Below, piece after piece: positions 45,126-56,900 of a stretch of 64,000 bases of DNA. A model generated the notes under the pieces. It had not been told where the DNA came from. It saw nothing but the letters and a program-made list of their open reading frames with translations, and searched no databases. The stretch lies in the NCBI GenBank assembly GCA_935421135.1, contig OW285194.1, positions 10,873,376 through 10,937,375 of the forward strand. Direction: 5' to 3'. Source of the DNA: Bugulina stolonifera. Taxonomy: Eukaryota > Bryozoa > Gymnolaemata > Cheilostomatida > Bugulidae. How positions within the stretch are numbered: the stretch's first letter is position 1; every line of letters begins with the position of its first letter. The position numbers and the translations under genes were made by a program.

Positions 45126-45715
45126 TTCCGACCTAGCAGGAGGTTTGGGAGGCAAGGTCGGGGACGTTGACAACTGGGACAACCTATACTACAAAGTGAA
45201 GATTATGCATAATTAGTATAAAAGGGTCTTTATTGAGATCCAAACATCAATTGAGACAATGAACATAAAGACAGTGTGCTTTATATACTATTAGAACTTA
45301 CGGAGGAAGTTCTGGAAAAAGGCCGACCTAGTGTCGTAAAAAGCCGACGTTGTGCTGTCCGGAAATTGCTCAACAAGATGGCAGCCGGAAGCCCGAGGCC
45401 GACCCAAAACATGTTGGGTTTAACAAGAGATGCTTAAAATCATGTAAAAAATGAATATCAAGTAATTCTGTGAAGTCGGCCCTCTTTCCATGGGTATAAA
45501 AAGGACTTGCTCAGTAATGCAAATTATAAGCATATAGGTGTATATTAATTATAGAGGTATGGTCAAAACATGCATAACAATGTAGGTATGAGCTAAAATG
45601 CAGGTAATTACAGAGTGTTAAGGACTAGAAAAGTAGAGCCGTGACAACTATTTTGCACTTAGGGTGCTAAAAGGTCCATCAGGCAAGCTGAGGTCGTGTA
45701 AGCGAATGTCCTGAC
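45126..45715. other. Intergenic sequence left of the LTR element
   Basis: No gene or repeat that I can name. Its last five bases, CTGAC, are the left copy of the retrotransposon target duplication. Confidence 0.5.
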
Positions 45716-46097
45716 TGATATGTACTATCACTATTTATTGTTTATTTATGTTCTAATAATAGCACGCACTAGTGAGATGTGACAATGAATCATACTTTTG
45801 TTTACTTACAGTAGTGTTATATAGGATTTACTGGAATGGCCTAGAACATTCTTATACTTGCTGAATCACAGATTCTAGAATATTCTAAAGCAACTTATAT
45901 ATAAGCAGGCCAGTTCCAATTTTAGTTCAGTTGCTAATATGCCAGTGTTCAAGTAACTACACATTGCTAGTCTAGTTCAGCTAGATATTATAGCTTGTTT
46001 TATATACAATAAACTAGAAGTTCTGCACACAAAGAAGTATTTAGACATTCAATTGTCAATGTTAGTTTCAGCTGTACCTACGCACTGAAACATAACA
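45716..46097 (+). repeat. 5' LTR
   Basis: 382 bp, TG...CA. Promoter candidate TTATATATAAG around 45,895-45,905 and polyadenylation signal AATAAA at 46008-46013, giving a plausible U3-R-U5 order. Confidence 0.95.
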
Positions 46098-46099
46098 AC

Positions 46100-46117
46100 T
46101 GGTGTCAGAAGTGGGAT
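46100..46117 (+). other. Retrotransposon primer-binding site
   Basis: TGGTGTCAGAAGTGGGAT, two bases after the LTR. The 5' TGG pairs with tRNA CCA; the remainder resembles the acceptor end of tRNA-Leu. The primer identity is inferred. Confidence 0.75.
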
Positions 46118-46181
46118 CCAACACACACACAGTGGGATCTAACACACACACACTACACTGGATTAAACCTCAACTGGCAGT

Positions 46182-49100
46182 ATGGATGACAACATAAAAG
46201 CTATACTGGATGCTATGCAGCAGCAACAAATAACATTCCAACAACAATTTATTGAGATGCTTAAGACTAAAGAGCAGACAACTCTCAAGACAGAGAACGC
46301 TTCTACAATACCGAAATTTGAAGCATTCGACAGAGAAAAGGAGAAGTGGAAAGTTTACCTGGAGCGTTTCAATCAACATTTCTCAGTCTACAAAGTCACT
46401 GATGACCAACAGAAACGCGCATGCCTTCTGTCATGGGTAGGTTCCACCACCTATGATTTACTCACTAATTTGTTTGGATCAGAGGACATTTCTACCAAGA
46501 CATATGGTGAGTTGACAGAGAAACTTTCATCGCACTTCGTTGACACTACTCATGTTCAAGCTGCAAGATATGAATTCTACCAGTGTAAAATGAAACCAGG
46601 TCAGTCGTACGCTGACTGGGCCGCAGAACTTCGAGGACTAGCACGGGATTGCAGGTTCGCGTGCAAGAACGGATCATGCAACCAAAGCTATGTTGACGAT
46701 CAGATACGTGACGTCATTATCAAGGAGACACCACATCCAGATGTCAGACGCCAATGTCTGCTTGACGCTGACCCCACTCTTGATGATGTTCTCAAGAAGG
46801 CAGCTACATACGTTCGTACCACAGAGACGGACAAGGTACTCAAAGGTGACTCCAGTCAGACCTCTCCTGCTTCTGTCAACAAGATGTCAGGAAACTATCG
46901 ACATAGCAACCAGAAGAGACATGTTGGAGGTACAAAACCAACATCTTCAAAGTTACAAGGGAAGTACAAATCCTGCCCTGGCTGTCATACTAAACATGAC
47001 AGACAAGACTGTCTTTGTAGAGAATTTGTATGCAAAAAGTGCAACAAAAAGGGACACATCGCTTCTGTATGTCAGTCACAGAAGACAAAGCCCAGTGGTA
47101 AAGGCAACCACTCTTCAACAAACACAGTAAGAGAGTCAGTGTGCAGCGTCTTTCACTACTCTCCGACTCAACCCTACAGCGCAAATGCTCATCAGGTGTT
47201 TGAACGGATCGGCAAACAAATTTGGATCCACACTCAAATCAATGGTAGACCCACCAGGTTCCAGTGGGACACAGGTGCAACATGCTCCATGGTTGGTATG
47301 GAAGGCTACAAACAGCTAGGTTCACCCACCATCACTCCTGTTTCCACACAACTTACAGGCTATGGCAACAGGAAACTACGTGTAAAAGGAGAATGCACCA
47401 TAGACGTCAAAGTAGGTCAACAGGAGAAGAAAAATCTCAAACTACTCGTCGTAGATGATCCACATGGCACTAATCTATTTGGATTAGACTGGAGTGACAA
47501 CTTCGGACTGTCACATCAAGGACTTGCTGCACTAAGCTCAATCCCAAGGGAGCATACACAGACAGTAGCTGACAACTCCCAACAATCTGCAACAATTCAA
47601 GACAGATTAGCCAAGCTATCTATGAAATACTCCAATGTATTCAAACAAGGTCTTGGGCTATGCACTAAGATGAAAGCACCCATTCATCTCAAACCACAAG
47701 CTAAACCAGTATTCTTCAAACCTCGGGACGTACCTTTCTCTCGACGTGATGCAGTAAAAGAAGAACTGGAACGTTTGGTACAAGAACGCGTGTTGGAACA
47801 TGTAGACTACAGCGAATATGCTGCACCAATTGTAGCAGTCTCCAAACCGAATGGAAAAGTTCGAATCTGTGGTGACTTCAAGCTGCTCAACCAACAGATT
47901 TCCATTGACCAACACCCTCTACCCAAACTAGATGAACTTCTGGAAAAGTTAAGAGGCGGAACACACTTTTCAAAGATCGACCTGGCAGATGCCTATCTTC
48001 AAATAGAGCTCCAAGATGATGCTAAGAAGCTTTGTGTAATTAACACACCATTTGGACTCTTCCGCTACAACCGAATGTGCTTTGGCGTTGCTTCCAGCCC
48101 AGCACAATTTCAGCGATGCATGGACACTATGATTGCTGACCTTCCAGGAGTAGCAGCCTACCTTGATGACCTTATAGTTACCGGCAGTGACCAGGAGACA
48201 CACTGGAGAAATTTAGAAAAGCTGTTGGCAAGACTCGAGGAATACGGATTTCGTATCAGAGAAGAGAAATGTGAATTCTTCAAAAGCTCAGTGGAATACC
48301 TTGGGCATATCATTGACAAAGATGGTAAACGACCATCTGACTCTGCTATAGACGCCGTAAAACAGCTACCTCGTCCTCAAAACATCCAGGAACTACAGGC
48401 ATTCCTGGGTAAGATTAATTATTATGGCAGGTTCATAAGCAATCTATCCAAGAAAGCTGCACCTCTATACAAGTTCTTACACAATGGTGCAGAGTTCGAG
48501 TGGAGTTCTGAATGTGATCTAGCATTCAATACACTCAAGAATGATGTTATTCGGGCTACCCAGCTTACTCATTATGACGAGTCTAAACCTCTAATACTTG
48601 CGACCGACGCTTCACAGTACGGTATTGGAGCAGTTCTGATGCAAGAGAAAGATGGAGTGGAGAGACCATTAGCTCATGCATCCAAGACACTAGATGAACA
48701 CCAGAAGAAGTACTCCCAGATAGAAAAGGAGGCTTTGTCAATTATCTATGGAGTAACCAAGTTCCGACAGTATCTCTATGGAAGAAAGTTCACACTCGTT
48801 ACAGATCATGAACCTCTTGTAGCCATTTTATCTCCAAACAAGAATGTACCAGTGCTCACAGCACAACGCTTACAGCGCTGGGCACTTACACTCATGGCAT
48901 ATCAGTACGATATCCGCCATAAACCCACAAGGCAACACGGTAATGCTGATGGACTCTCACGATTACCACAAGGACCTGATATTCAGTTTGATCAACAGGA
49001 GCTACAAGAAAGTGTTGAAATATCACACGTAATCCAAGAAGATATCGACGCGTGTTTACTCGACTCCAGGCTGGTTCGAGAGCACACACAGAAGGATTCT

Positions 49101-50300
49101 TCACTACAAGATGTCATGCACTACATTAATAGTGGAAGTTGGCCACTTAAACTTCCGTCTAACAAAGAACATCTCCGTTCGTTCTGGAATATGAGAGAGT
49201 CATTATTCGTACATGATGACATATTACTCCTGCAGCGAGACAGCCACACAAGGGTTGTGATTCCAAGTTCTCTAGTCAACAGAGCTCTTGATCTGCTGCA
49301 CACATCACACTGGGGTGTGGTAAGGATGAAACAGCTCTCACGTCGCTACGCATGGTGGCCAACCATTAACACGGACATTGAGCAGGCAGTCAAGATGTGC
49401 AAACCATGTCAGGAGACGGCTAATAACCCAGCTTGTACATACACCAGCTGGCCCCAGACGCATAAACCTTGGCAGCGCATCCACCTTGATTTTGCTGGAC
49501 CATTCAAGGGAAAAATGTGGCTTGCTTGTATTGATGCCCACTCCAGATACCCATATGTGGCAATACTAGATGTTGGAAAGACAACTACAACAGACACTGT
49601 AGCTGTACTACATCACATTTTCACTATGGAAGGCTTACCGGAAACCATTGTCACTGATAACGGACCTCAGTTCACCGCAAAGGAATTTCAAGAATTCTGC
49701 ATGACCCATGGCATAAAGCACATGACTTCACCTCCATTTCACCCTGCTTCAAATGGAGAAGCTGAAAGGTTCATCCAGTCGCTCAAGAAGGGCGTTGAGA
49801 AGAATTGTGCGGGAGGAATGCCTTTGAAGACATCTTTACAAATGTTCCTTGCAACATACAGATGCCTACCTCATCCAAGTTTGGACTGGAAGTCACCTGC
49901 TGAAATTCTTCATGGAAGACAGCCACGCAGTCTACTCTCATTGATGAATCCCATGGAGAGACAGGACAACACTGCTTCACAGCAGACACCAAGATTGACT
50001 ACGCAGTACACTGCAAACTCTTTGGTTCACGCACGAAACTACAGTTCGGGACCAAAATGGCTTCCAGGAAAGATAATCAATCAACTTGGCAACATGCTGT
50101 TCCGAGTACGAACCGACAGAGGTATTTGGAAAAGACATGTCAATCAGTTACAACCGAGACTGGAGACACTAGACCAGATTTCGCCTAATATCACTACTGA
50201 TGTCACAGTTCCAGCTACCACACCAAAATCACCAGACAGACCAAGATACCCAAGTCGAAACAGAAAGAGACCCGATTTCTATGACAGTTCAAAATACTAA
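46182..50300 (+). CDS. Gag-Pol polyprotein of the LTR retrotransposon
   Basis: Single open frame of 1372 codons with gag and pol fused in the same frame. Order: Gag with a Gln-rich N-terminus; a Cys/His cluster CPGCHTKHDRQDC from residue 265 and a CCHC zinc knuckle (CKKCNKKGH...C) from residue 284; aspartic protease DTGA at 363; reverse transcriptase with YLDD at 660-663; RNase H with TDAS around 809; integrase with an HHCC zinc-binding region starting near 1039 and the catalytic triad Asp1103, Asp1159, Glu1195 (35 residues between the last two); and a C-terminal GPY/F-like region with a basic tail. Protease-RT-RNaseH-integrase order defines Ty3/Gypsy (Metaviridae). The double Cys/His arrangement and probable tRNA-Leu primer recall the Mag/SURL lineage, which is inference. 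No internal stop or frameshift. Confidence 0.96.
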   Translation: MDDNIKAILDAMQQQQITFQQQFIEMLKTKEQTTLKTENASTIPKFEAFDREKEKWKVYLERFNQHFSVYKVTDDQQKRACLLSWVGSTTYDLLTNLFGSEDISTKTYGELTEKLSSHFVDTTHVQAARYEFYQCKMKPGQSYADWAAELRGLARDCRFACKNGSCNQSYVDDQIRDVIIKETPHPDVRRQCLLDADPTLDDVLKKAATYVRTTETDKVLKGDSSQTSPASVNKMSGNYRHSNQKRHVGGTKPTSSKLQGKYKSCPGCHTKHDRQDCLCREFVCKKCNKKGHIASVCQSQKTKPSGKGNHSSTNTVRESVCSVFHYSPTQPYSANAHQVFERIGKQIWIHTQINGRPTRFQWDTGATCSMVGMEGYKQLGSPTITPVSTQLTGYGNRKLRVKGECTIDVKVGQQEKKNLKLLVVDDPHGTNLFGLDWSDNFGLSHQGLAALSSIPREHTQTVADNSQQSATIQDRLAKLSMKYSNVFKQGLGLCTKMKAPIHLKPQAKPVFFKPRDVPFSRRDAVKEELERLVQERVLEHVDYSEYAAPIVAVSKPNGKVRICGDFKLLNQQISIDQHPLPKLDELLEKLRGGTHFSKIDLADAYLQIELQDDAKKLCVINTPFGLFRYNRMCFGVASSPAQFQRCMDTMIADLPGVAAYLDDLIVTGSDQETHWRNLEKLLARLEEYGFRIREEKCEFFKSSVEYLGHIIDKDGKRPSDSAIDAVKQLPRPQNIQELQAFLGKINYYGRFISNLSKKAAPLYKFLHNGAEFEWSSECDLAFNTLKNDVIRATQLTHYDESKPLILATDASQYGIGAVLMQEKDGVERPLAHASKTLDEHQKKYSQIEKEALSIIYGVTKFRQYLYGRKFTLVTDHEPLVAILSPNKNVPVLTAQRLQRWALTLMAYQYDIRHKPTRQHGNADGLSRLPQGPDIQFDQQELQESVEISHVIQEDIDACLLDSRLVREHTQKDSSLQDVMHYINSGSWPLKLPSNKEHLRSFWNMRESLFVHDDILLLQRDSHTRVVIPSSLVNRALDLLHTSHWGVVRMKQLSRRYAWWPTINTDIEQAVKMCKPCQETANNPACTYTSWPQTHKPWQRIHLDFAGPFKGKMWLACIDAHSRYPYVAILDVGKTTTTDTVAVLHHIFTMEGLPETIVTDNGPQFTAKEFQEFCMTHGIKHMTSPPFHPASNGEAERFIQSLKKGVEKNCAGGMPLKTSLQMFLATYRCLPHPSLDWKSPAEILHGRQPRSLLSLMNPMERQDNTASQQTPRLTTQYTANSLVHARNYSSGPKWLPGKIINQLGNMLFRVRTDRGIWKRHVNQLQPRLETLDQISPNITTDVTVPATTPKSPDRPRYPSRNRKRPDFYDSSKY

Positions 50301-50325
50301 TGTTAACTGTGGTACTCAAGCTAGT

Positions 50326-50335
50326 GCGGGAGGAG
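50326..50335 (+). other. Polypurine tract
   Basis: GCGGGAGGAG directly before the 3' LTR (one C within a purine run), the expected plus-strand primer. Confidence 0.75.
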
Positions 50336-50717
50336 TGATATGTACTATCACTATTTATTGTTTATTTATGTTCTAATAATAGCACGCACTAGTGAGATGT
50401 GACAATGAATCATACTTTTGTTTACTTACAGTAGTGTTATATAGGATTTACTGGAATGGCCTAGAACATTCTTATACTTGCTGAATCACAGATTCTAGAA
50501 TATTCTAAAGCAACTTATATATAAGCAGGCCAGTTCCAATTTTAGTTCAGTTGCTAATATGCCAGTGTTCAAGTAACTACACATTGCTAGTCTAGTTCAG
50601 CTAGATATTATAGCTTGTTTTATATACAATAAACTAGAAGTTCTGCACACAAAGAAGTATTTAGACATTCAATTGTCAATGTTAGTTTCAGCTGTACCTA
50701 CGCACTGAAACATAACA
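50336..50717 (+). repeat. 3' LTR
   Basis: 382 bp, same sequence as the 5' LTR throughout, followed by the right target duplication CTGAC at 50718-50722. Confidence 0.95.
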
Positions 50718-50722
50718 CTGAC

Positions 50723-52316
50723 CATTACAATATTTCAACTAATTATCTAAAAAGTATACTACACAACCTAGAAAGTTTAATTATGCGGTAGTGATTTGGT
50801 TAAATTGATGGCTACCCAGCACGTATACATGAATGTGTACAAGCACAAGACAGATAGCATGGCGATAGTTGAGGTTCAAGTCCTTAAATTGTACTTTGAA
50901 CTAGGGTGTTCTTGTATATGATATAGTAATCATAATATCTATAGCTACTCAGTAATTGAAAGCTGCTGTGTGAACAGGCTTGAAGGATATAGTCACCCTA
51001 CCCCTAGCTAGATAACTTGTGTGAATAAACATGGATGTGGTACTTTTACTCTACATGTACTTTGAGGGGTTCCTAGTTAGTAGCCATAGTTCACATGCAC
51101 TACAAGTAGTGATCCTCAGGCTAACATTTATCTTGATTTGCAAGTATATTTAGTCAGATATAAGTGATAATGAAGTGCAGAGCATTTAGAATCTATTATC
51201 TGCTCATTGAACTAGAATCATTTGGAGTGTTGAGGCTACTGGTTACAGAGTGGTAAGTTGACATGCTACTGATGTCATGTAGGATAGCATATTTTTCAGG
51301 GCTCTCAAGTTCTGAGTACTAATTTTCATTATTAATAATCTGCTCAGGTTTATGGAGATTTTCTCACGTTAGCTATATTTTCAATTAAAACACTTTGCAA
51401 TCTCCAAACTAGTTTTCAGCTTATCTCATAGTTCGTGATTTGCTTAGGGATTCTTAGGGAAAATCTACTAATTCTATTAACTTCTAAGGGTGAGGACTGA
51501 ATTACATTGTATGTACTGAGATTATTAGACTGTGGGAAATTAGTAATACTAACTCCTTAGAGCAATAGATATGTACATGTAGGTGACCAACAGCTTTATT
51601 TATATACCTGATCAATTGCTAATATAATATAGTAACACTACTACACTGCTCACACTGCAGCACATTTGCTCGGATTTTCTGACTAGCCAACTTGAGAGCC
51701 CCGTTTATATACTGCGTTGCAGCGCTTTTCCTTAAGTGAAAGAACTCACGTTCTCCTACAGTAGCAAGTGGAACACCCCTTCTCGCTATATATCCGGTCT
51801 ATAATTAGTATGGTACCAATTTTTTATTTTCTGTCACTAAGTACTAATGTGTTCTTGTAAAGTTTGTGCTGTATATTGTACTTTTCAATGGCCTATGAAC
51901 AATTAGTGTATCACCTGATGACAATGAAGTCTGACTAGGTACATGTATGTTAGCTTAGTGAATATTTTTTGACAACATAAAAAATAGTCAATATGGATAT
52001 CGTGCTGCAAAGCCAGTCTGTTTCTAATCTAACTCTAAAGTAGCAAAAAGAATATTTTCTGATTTTGCTGCAGGTTATTTCAGGTCATGGCATCACCAAC
52101 TATGTTTGAGTACGTTGTTTATTTTGTTTATTGTTTATTTCTCATAGCTATACACCCTTAATTAGTTGCTGTAAGCCAGTTTATAAAGTAGATATTGTTC
52201 AGTAATGTAGTTTTCATTTTGTGCTTAAAAATGTTTTTAAATGTAAACACAGCAAATACTGGTTGGAAAATGGTTAATTTCCTAATAATTTCCTACAGGA
52301 TCTTGAGCTTTCCACC
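50723..52316 (+). promoter_or_regulatory. 5' flank of P450 copy 2, chimeric
   Basis: Contains duplicated upstream sequence shared with copies 1 and 3, for example GATGTCATGTAGGATAGCAT (about 51,270), which also occurs at 61,673. At 52,088-52,120 a remnant, ATGTTTGAGTACGTTG, matches the start of exon 1 of copy 3. It is followed at once by sequence matching the leader intron of copy 1 (TATACACCCTTAAT.. and TAAAGTAGATATTGTTCA). The coding start used by copy 2 lies after TTTCCTACAG, as in copy 1. Confidence 0.55.
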
Positions 52317-52742
52317 ATGGACTCACTGGCAATAGTTGAGTACGTTGGTAGTAGTGGTAAAAGTGTGATCACAATGGCTATGGCTGGAGTGGCTACTCTT
52401 CTCTTTATCCTTTATCTTAGCAGAAAGAGAAGTCAATACCAACCTTGACCTCTCGCTCTACCTTTACTTGGTAACATCCATCAGATTCTTCTGATTGGCT
52501 CTGTTACAGAATTCTGCGAGAAATACCGCAAGATATACGGAAATGTAAGAAATGTACAGTTGTTTTATAATTCAAAGTAGGTACATACATGTAAGCGTAC
52601 TAAAAATCTACTTTAGCTTTACCAACCTGCATATTTCCATGTACATGTATGTACATGCCCTTAATTATTTACGTGCACTTACTAACTTATTTACTTTCTG
52701 ATTTACTTACTTGCTCAAGCATCTATCGACGTAGTTAATTGC

Positions 52743-53429
52743 CTACTTACTTACTTACTTGCTTACTTGCTTACTTGCTTACTTGCTTACTTGCTTACTT
52801 GCTTACTTGCTTACTTGCTTACTTACTTACTTGCTTACTTGCTTACTTGCTTACTTACTTGCTTACTTGCTTACTTGCTTACTTGCTTACTTGCTTACTT
52901 GCTTACTTGCTTACTTGCTTACTTGCTTACTTGCTTACTTGCTTACTTGCTTACTTGCTTACTTACTTACTTGCTTACTTGCTTACTTGCTTGCTTACTT
53001 GCTTACTTGCTTACTTGCTTACTTGCTTACTTACTTGCTTACTTGCTTACTTGCTTACTTGCTTACTTGCTTACTTGCTTACTTGCTTACTTGCTTACTT
53101 ACTTACTTACTTGCTTACTTGCTTACTTGCTTACTTGCTTACTTACTTGCTTACTTACTTACTTGCTTACTTGCTTACTTACTTACTTGCTTACCTGCTT
53201 ACTTGCTTACCTGCTTACTAGCTTACTTGCTTACTTGCTTACTTGCTTACTTGCTTACCTGCTTACTTGCTTACTTACTTACTTGCTTACTTGCTTACTT
53301 ACTTACTTGCTTACTTGCTTACTTACTTGCTTACTTGCTTACTTGCTTACTTACTTACTTACTTGCTTACTTACTTACTTACTTACTTACTTGCTTACTT
53401 GCTTACTTGCTTACTTACTTACTTACTTG

Positions 53430-53460
<31 letters not shown>

Positions 53461-53749
53461 GCTTACTTACTTGCTTACTTGCTTACTTGCTTACTTACTT
53501 ACTTACTTGCTTACTTACTTACTTACTTACTTGCTTACTTGCTTACTTGCTTACTTACTTACTTACTTGCTTACTTGCTTACTTACTTACTTGCTTACTT
53601 GCTTACTTACTTGCTTACTTGCTTACTTGCTTACTTGCTTACTTGCTTACTTGCTTACTTGCTTACTTGCTTACTTGCTTACTTGCTTACTTACTTACTT
53701 ACTTGCTTACTTACTTACTTGCTTACTTGCTTACTTACTTGCTTACTTG

Positions 53750-53780
<31 letters not shown>

Positions 53781-53821
53781 GCTTACTTGCTTACTTACTT
53801 ACTTGCTTACCTGCTTACTTG

Positions 53822-53852
<31 letters not shown>

Positions 53853-53959
53853 GCTTACTTGCTTACTTACTTACTTGCTTACCTGCTTACTTGCTTACCT
53901 GCTTACTTGCTTACTTGCTTACTTGCTTACTTGCTTACCTGCTTACTTGCTTACTTACT
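52743..53959 (+). repeat. 1.2-kb TTAC/TTGC tetranucleotide array
   Basis: An unbroken array of TTAC mixed with TTGC, mostly as the octamer TTACTTGC, with rare CCTG interruptions, in intron 1 of P450 copy 2. It has no stop codon in three frames, giving long Leu/Ala/Tyr/Thr/Cys frames that are artefacts. Copy 3 has a shorter pure TTAC array in the same intron; copy 1 has none. Confidence 0.97.
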
Positions 53960-56900
53960 GTTACCTACTTAGATGCTTGCATGTAATACATCATTCACTT
54001 CTATATTTGCACTGAAGTGGCACAGACACAATCGAATCATTTAATTTTGAAGGTGTTTTCTCTGAGAATTGGAAGTCATACAAGAGTTGTGGTGTCTGGG
54101 TATAAAGCCATGCATGAGTTATTAATAAAGAATGCTGACCACACCAGCGGTCGATCCATGATGTCATTTCTTACTGCCTTTAGGGAAAGGTTCAAGAGTA
54201 GACCAGGTACATGATACTTCTACACGTATCTCTATTAGTATAATCAAGATGAGATCCTCTACTGACAGCATGTATTGTTCTGGCAGCAGCACTGCTAAGT
54301 AATATAGAAAACTGAACAATATAGCATAAGTAGATTTAACAACTTACTGTCCAACTTGAAAGTGAGGAAAAGGTCATCTAGCGTCCAGACGTCTAGTTAG
54401 ACCAAGTCCAATCTGAAAGTGAGACATTGTTCAGACTAAAGGTCAAAGTTCCCCCCTAGAAACCTAAACTACATATCTCATTTACAGGTCTTTTCTGGGC
54501 GCCATTTCCCCACTGGAAAAATATTCGAACATTTTCCTTGCTGATGCTGAAAGATGGAGGAATGGGAAAAGCTGCATTCGAACCACAGATCATAGAAGAA
54601 GTAGAGAGATATATTCAGACCTATATACAGCCATATATAGGTCAACCAATTGATCTACAGTACAGTCTACCCAAAGCTACAGCCAACGTTGTCTCTCAAC
54701 TTGTGTTTGGACAGAGGTTTGATTATGAAGACAAAGATTTTGAAATTTTGATTCGGTTTCTAAGCGATAGCGTGATGGCTACGGCTAGAACAGCTGTCAT
54801 TAACAATATTCCAATACTTAGTAGCCTGATTAACGTAACCAAAAGTCAAGTCTTAGCGAGCCAAGCAAATAGTGTTGCCGTATTGAAAAAGCTCATAGAA
54901 GAAAATAAACAGAATTTAGATCCCAACACCCCCCCCGGTGCCTTCTTGACCAACTTCTTCTTTCCGCTGATTCACTCGACTTCTATTCAGGTTTGTGACA
55001 TATTCTTATGTAGAACAATTTTGAACTTTTTCTTTTTTGTCGTAAACTCAGATCGTGTGACTTTGGTTTCAAATTGCATAATTTTGTGCAGTGATGGAGG
55101 GCATAGTGGTGTATGAATTTCTGTATGTACCTGCTACTAACATACATGTATTTAAACAGTCTTTACTTTCTGGCTGTAATTTGCGGGCTTTTGTATTAGG
55201 GTAAAATATTTGCCGCATTCTCATCAACAATCAGACAATCATTGAATTGATAATAGTTTAATGTACAGTGTAGGTTTTCTATTATACAATGAGCATGTAC
55301 AATGTCATAAGTTCCTAGAGTATCTGCTAGTCATACTGATAGCCTCTGGCCGTAATAAGCTATTTCAAATAGTGAAAATTTTGTACAGGTAAATGTAAAG
55401 GCTCTTTTTTAGATGGAAATACTTTGTCATTGGTTAATCAGTTGCTCACAGCTGGGACGGAAACATCTTCTACGACTCTCAAATAGGCTATGCTCTATTT
55501 ATGTGTCAATCCCAAAGTCACCCTCAGGGTTCAACAGGAAATTGATCAAAATATGGGTCAGTATTATTACTATTGCAGGGCATTAGAAGGTTTTGTAACT
55601 CCCTATTTATTGCCCAACTAGTTTGTAAAAATTATAAGTACCCTGGACATTTCCTAAGTTTCAGTTGGCAACAGGACGTTTCAAAAACGTACCTGTGTGG
55701 TTGAGGATTTGACTGTTTTCAGAACATCCTGTTTATAACTGCAACTTTCGAACAGTCGTCAAACCATTCTGTAAAATTAATCTCTTTAAACTTCAAAGAA
55801 ACCATCTCAGTTTAATGTCATTGAGTCTGGGTTCCTGGTTCATGTTCTAATGATATTGTACTCTACAATTATCTGTGACCTGCTATAAGAATCCGACATC
55901 GAAAGAGTCAAAAAGTTTCTGTAAAGTTAAACTCTTTACAGGCTACAATCATAAATCCTACGGAATCAACATTAGAATAATTTTGATAACTAATGATTCA
56001 TTACATTTGTTATGTACATTTACATGTACAGTACATGTATATTCCAATTTCCAAGCGCGTAAAAAATAGCTAGAAGTAGGAAAATGTTTACTGATTAAAA
56101 TATCTCCCGTTATCTGATTCTAACAAAAGGTATAACAGAGTAGATATACTCAACTATACTCTACAAATATGTTTACAGATGCATTTGGTCTTTGGAAGTG
56201 CTCAACACTGACTTGCATTCTTTTTTCAAAAATCAACTTCTGCATGTACATGTACTTGCACTTGCTGATATGTTTGCATGTAGATCAAAGACCCGCTACA
56301 TACAAAGATCATCTAACCATGCCTTACACAGATGCTGTGTTACTGGAGGTACAAAGATTGTCTAACATTGTTAATACCTCCCTACCACATTTGGCAGAGA
56401 ATGATTTCAACATTGAAGGCAAGGTGAGTGATAACCTGTCCTTGCAGCTGGTGATTTAATAAATACAATGACCTTCAATAAAACTTAGTGCTGCTCCAGA
56501 AATAAAGCAGACACCTTTGATGTTGTTGCAACTTTCTAAAGTTATGACATAGACAGATGTATAAATCATCTTGTGTCTGTTATATGTGGTTTCACCCCAA
56601 CTGCAAACCAGAGCCATTGAGTCAATGGCTCTGCTGCAAACAAGGAAATATATACTTACTACGTTTCCATTGTTTGAACTAGCTTACAGCTCGCACTAAT
56701 TATAGCTGTGGCTAGCAATGATTGAGCTCGTTAATTGGCTGCCGGTGGCGTCATCCCATGGCTCGAGCTGAGCTTAAACTGCTGCACTGAGTTCGAACCA
56801 TGGAAACCCAGTGAATATATTATCTTCCCTTGTTTGCAATTGGGGTGCATATATTTCAATAAAATGTGTTTTAATATGTTCCCTATTCAGCATCCATCCA

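Larger units (their letters stand above)
45716..50717 (+). mobile_element. Complete Ty3/Gypsy-type LTR retrotransposon
   Basis: 5002 bp bounded by two 382-bp LTRs (45716-46097 and 50336-50717) that I read as identical at every position. The LTRs begin TG and end CA. A 5-bp target duplication CTGAC flanks the element (45711-45715 and 50718-50722). Two bases after the left LTR, TGGTGTCAGAAGTGGGAT (46100-46117) is a primer-binding site complementary to a tRNA 3' end, probably tRNA-Leu. A purine tract GCGGGAGGAG (50326-50335) abuts the right LTR as the plus-strand primer. Each LTR has a TATA-like TTATATATAAG and an AATAAA. There is no envelope frame. LTR identity and an unbroken frame indicate very recent insertion. 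Confidence 0.97.

Noticed and set aside
50301..50335. Envelope gene of the LTR element
   Set aside because: Only 35 bp separate the pol stop from the 3' LTR, so there is no room for an envelope frame.
52739..54015. Very long forward frames (up to about 418 codons) of Leu/Ala/Tyr/Thr/Cys repeats
   Set aside because: They exist only because the TTAC/TTGC array has no stop codon; they occur in all three frames and lie in an intron.
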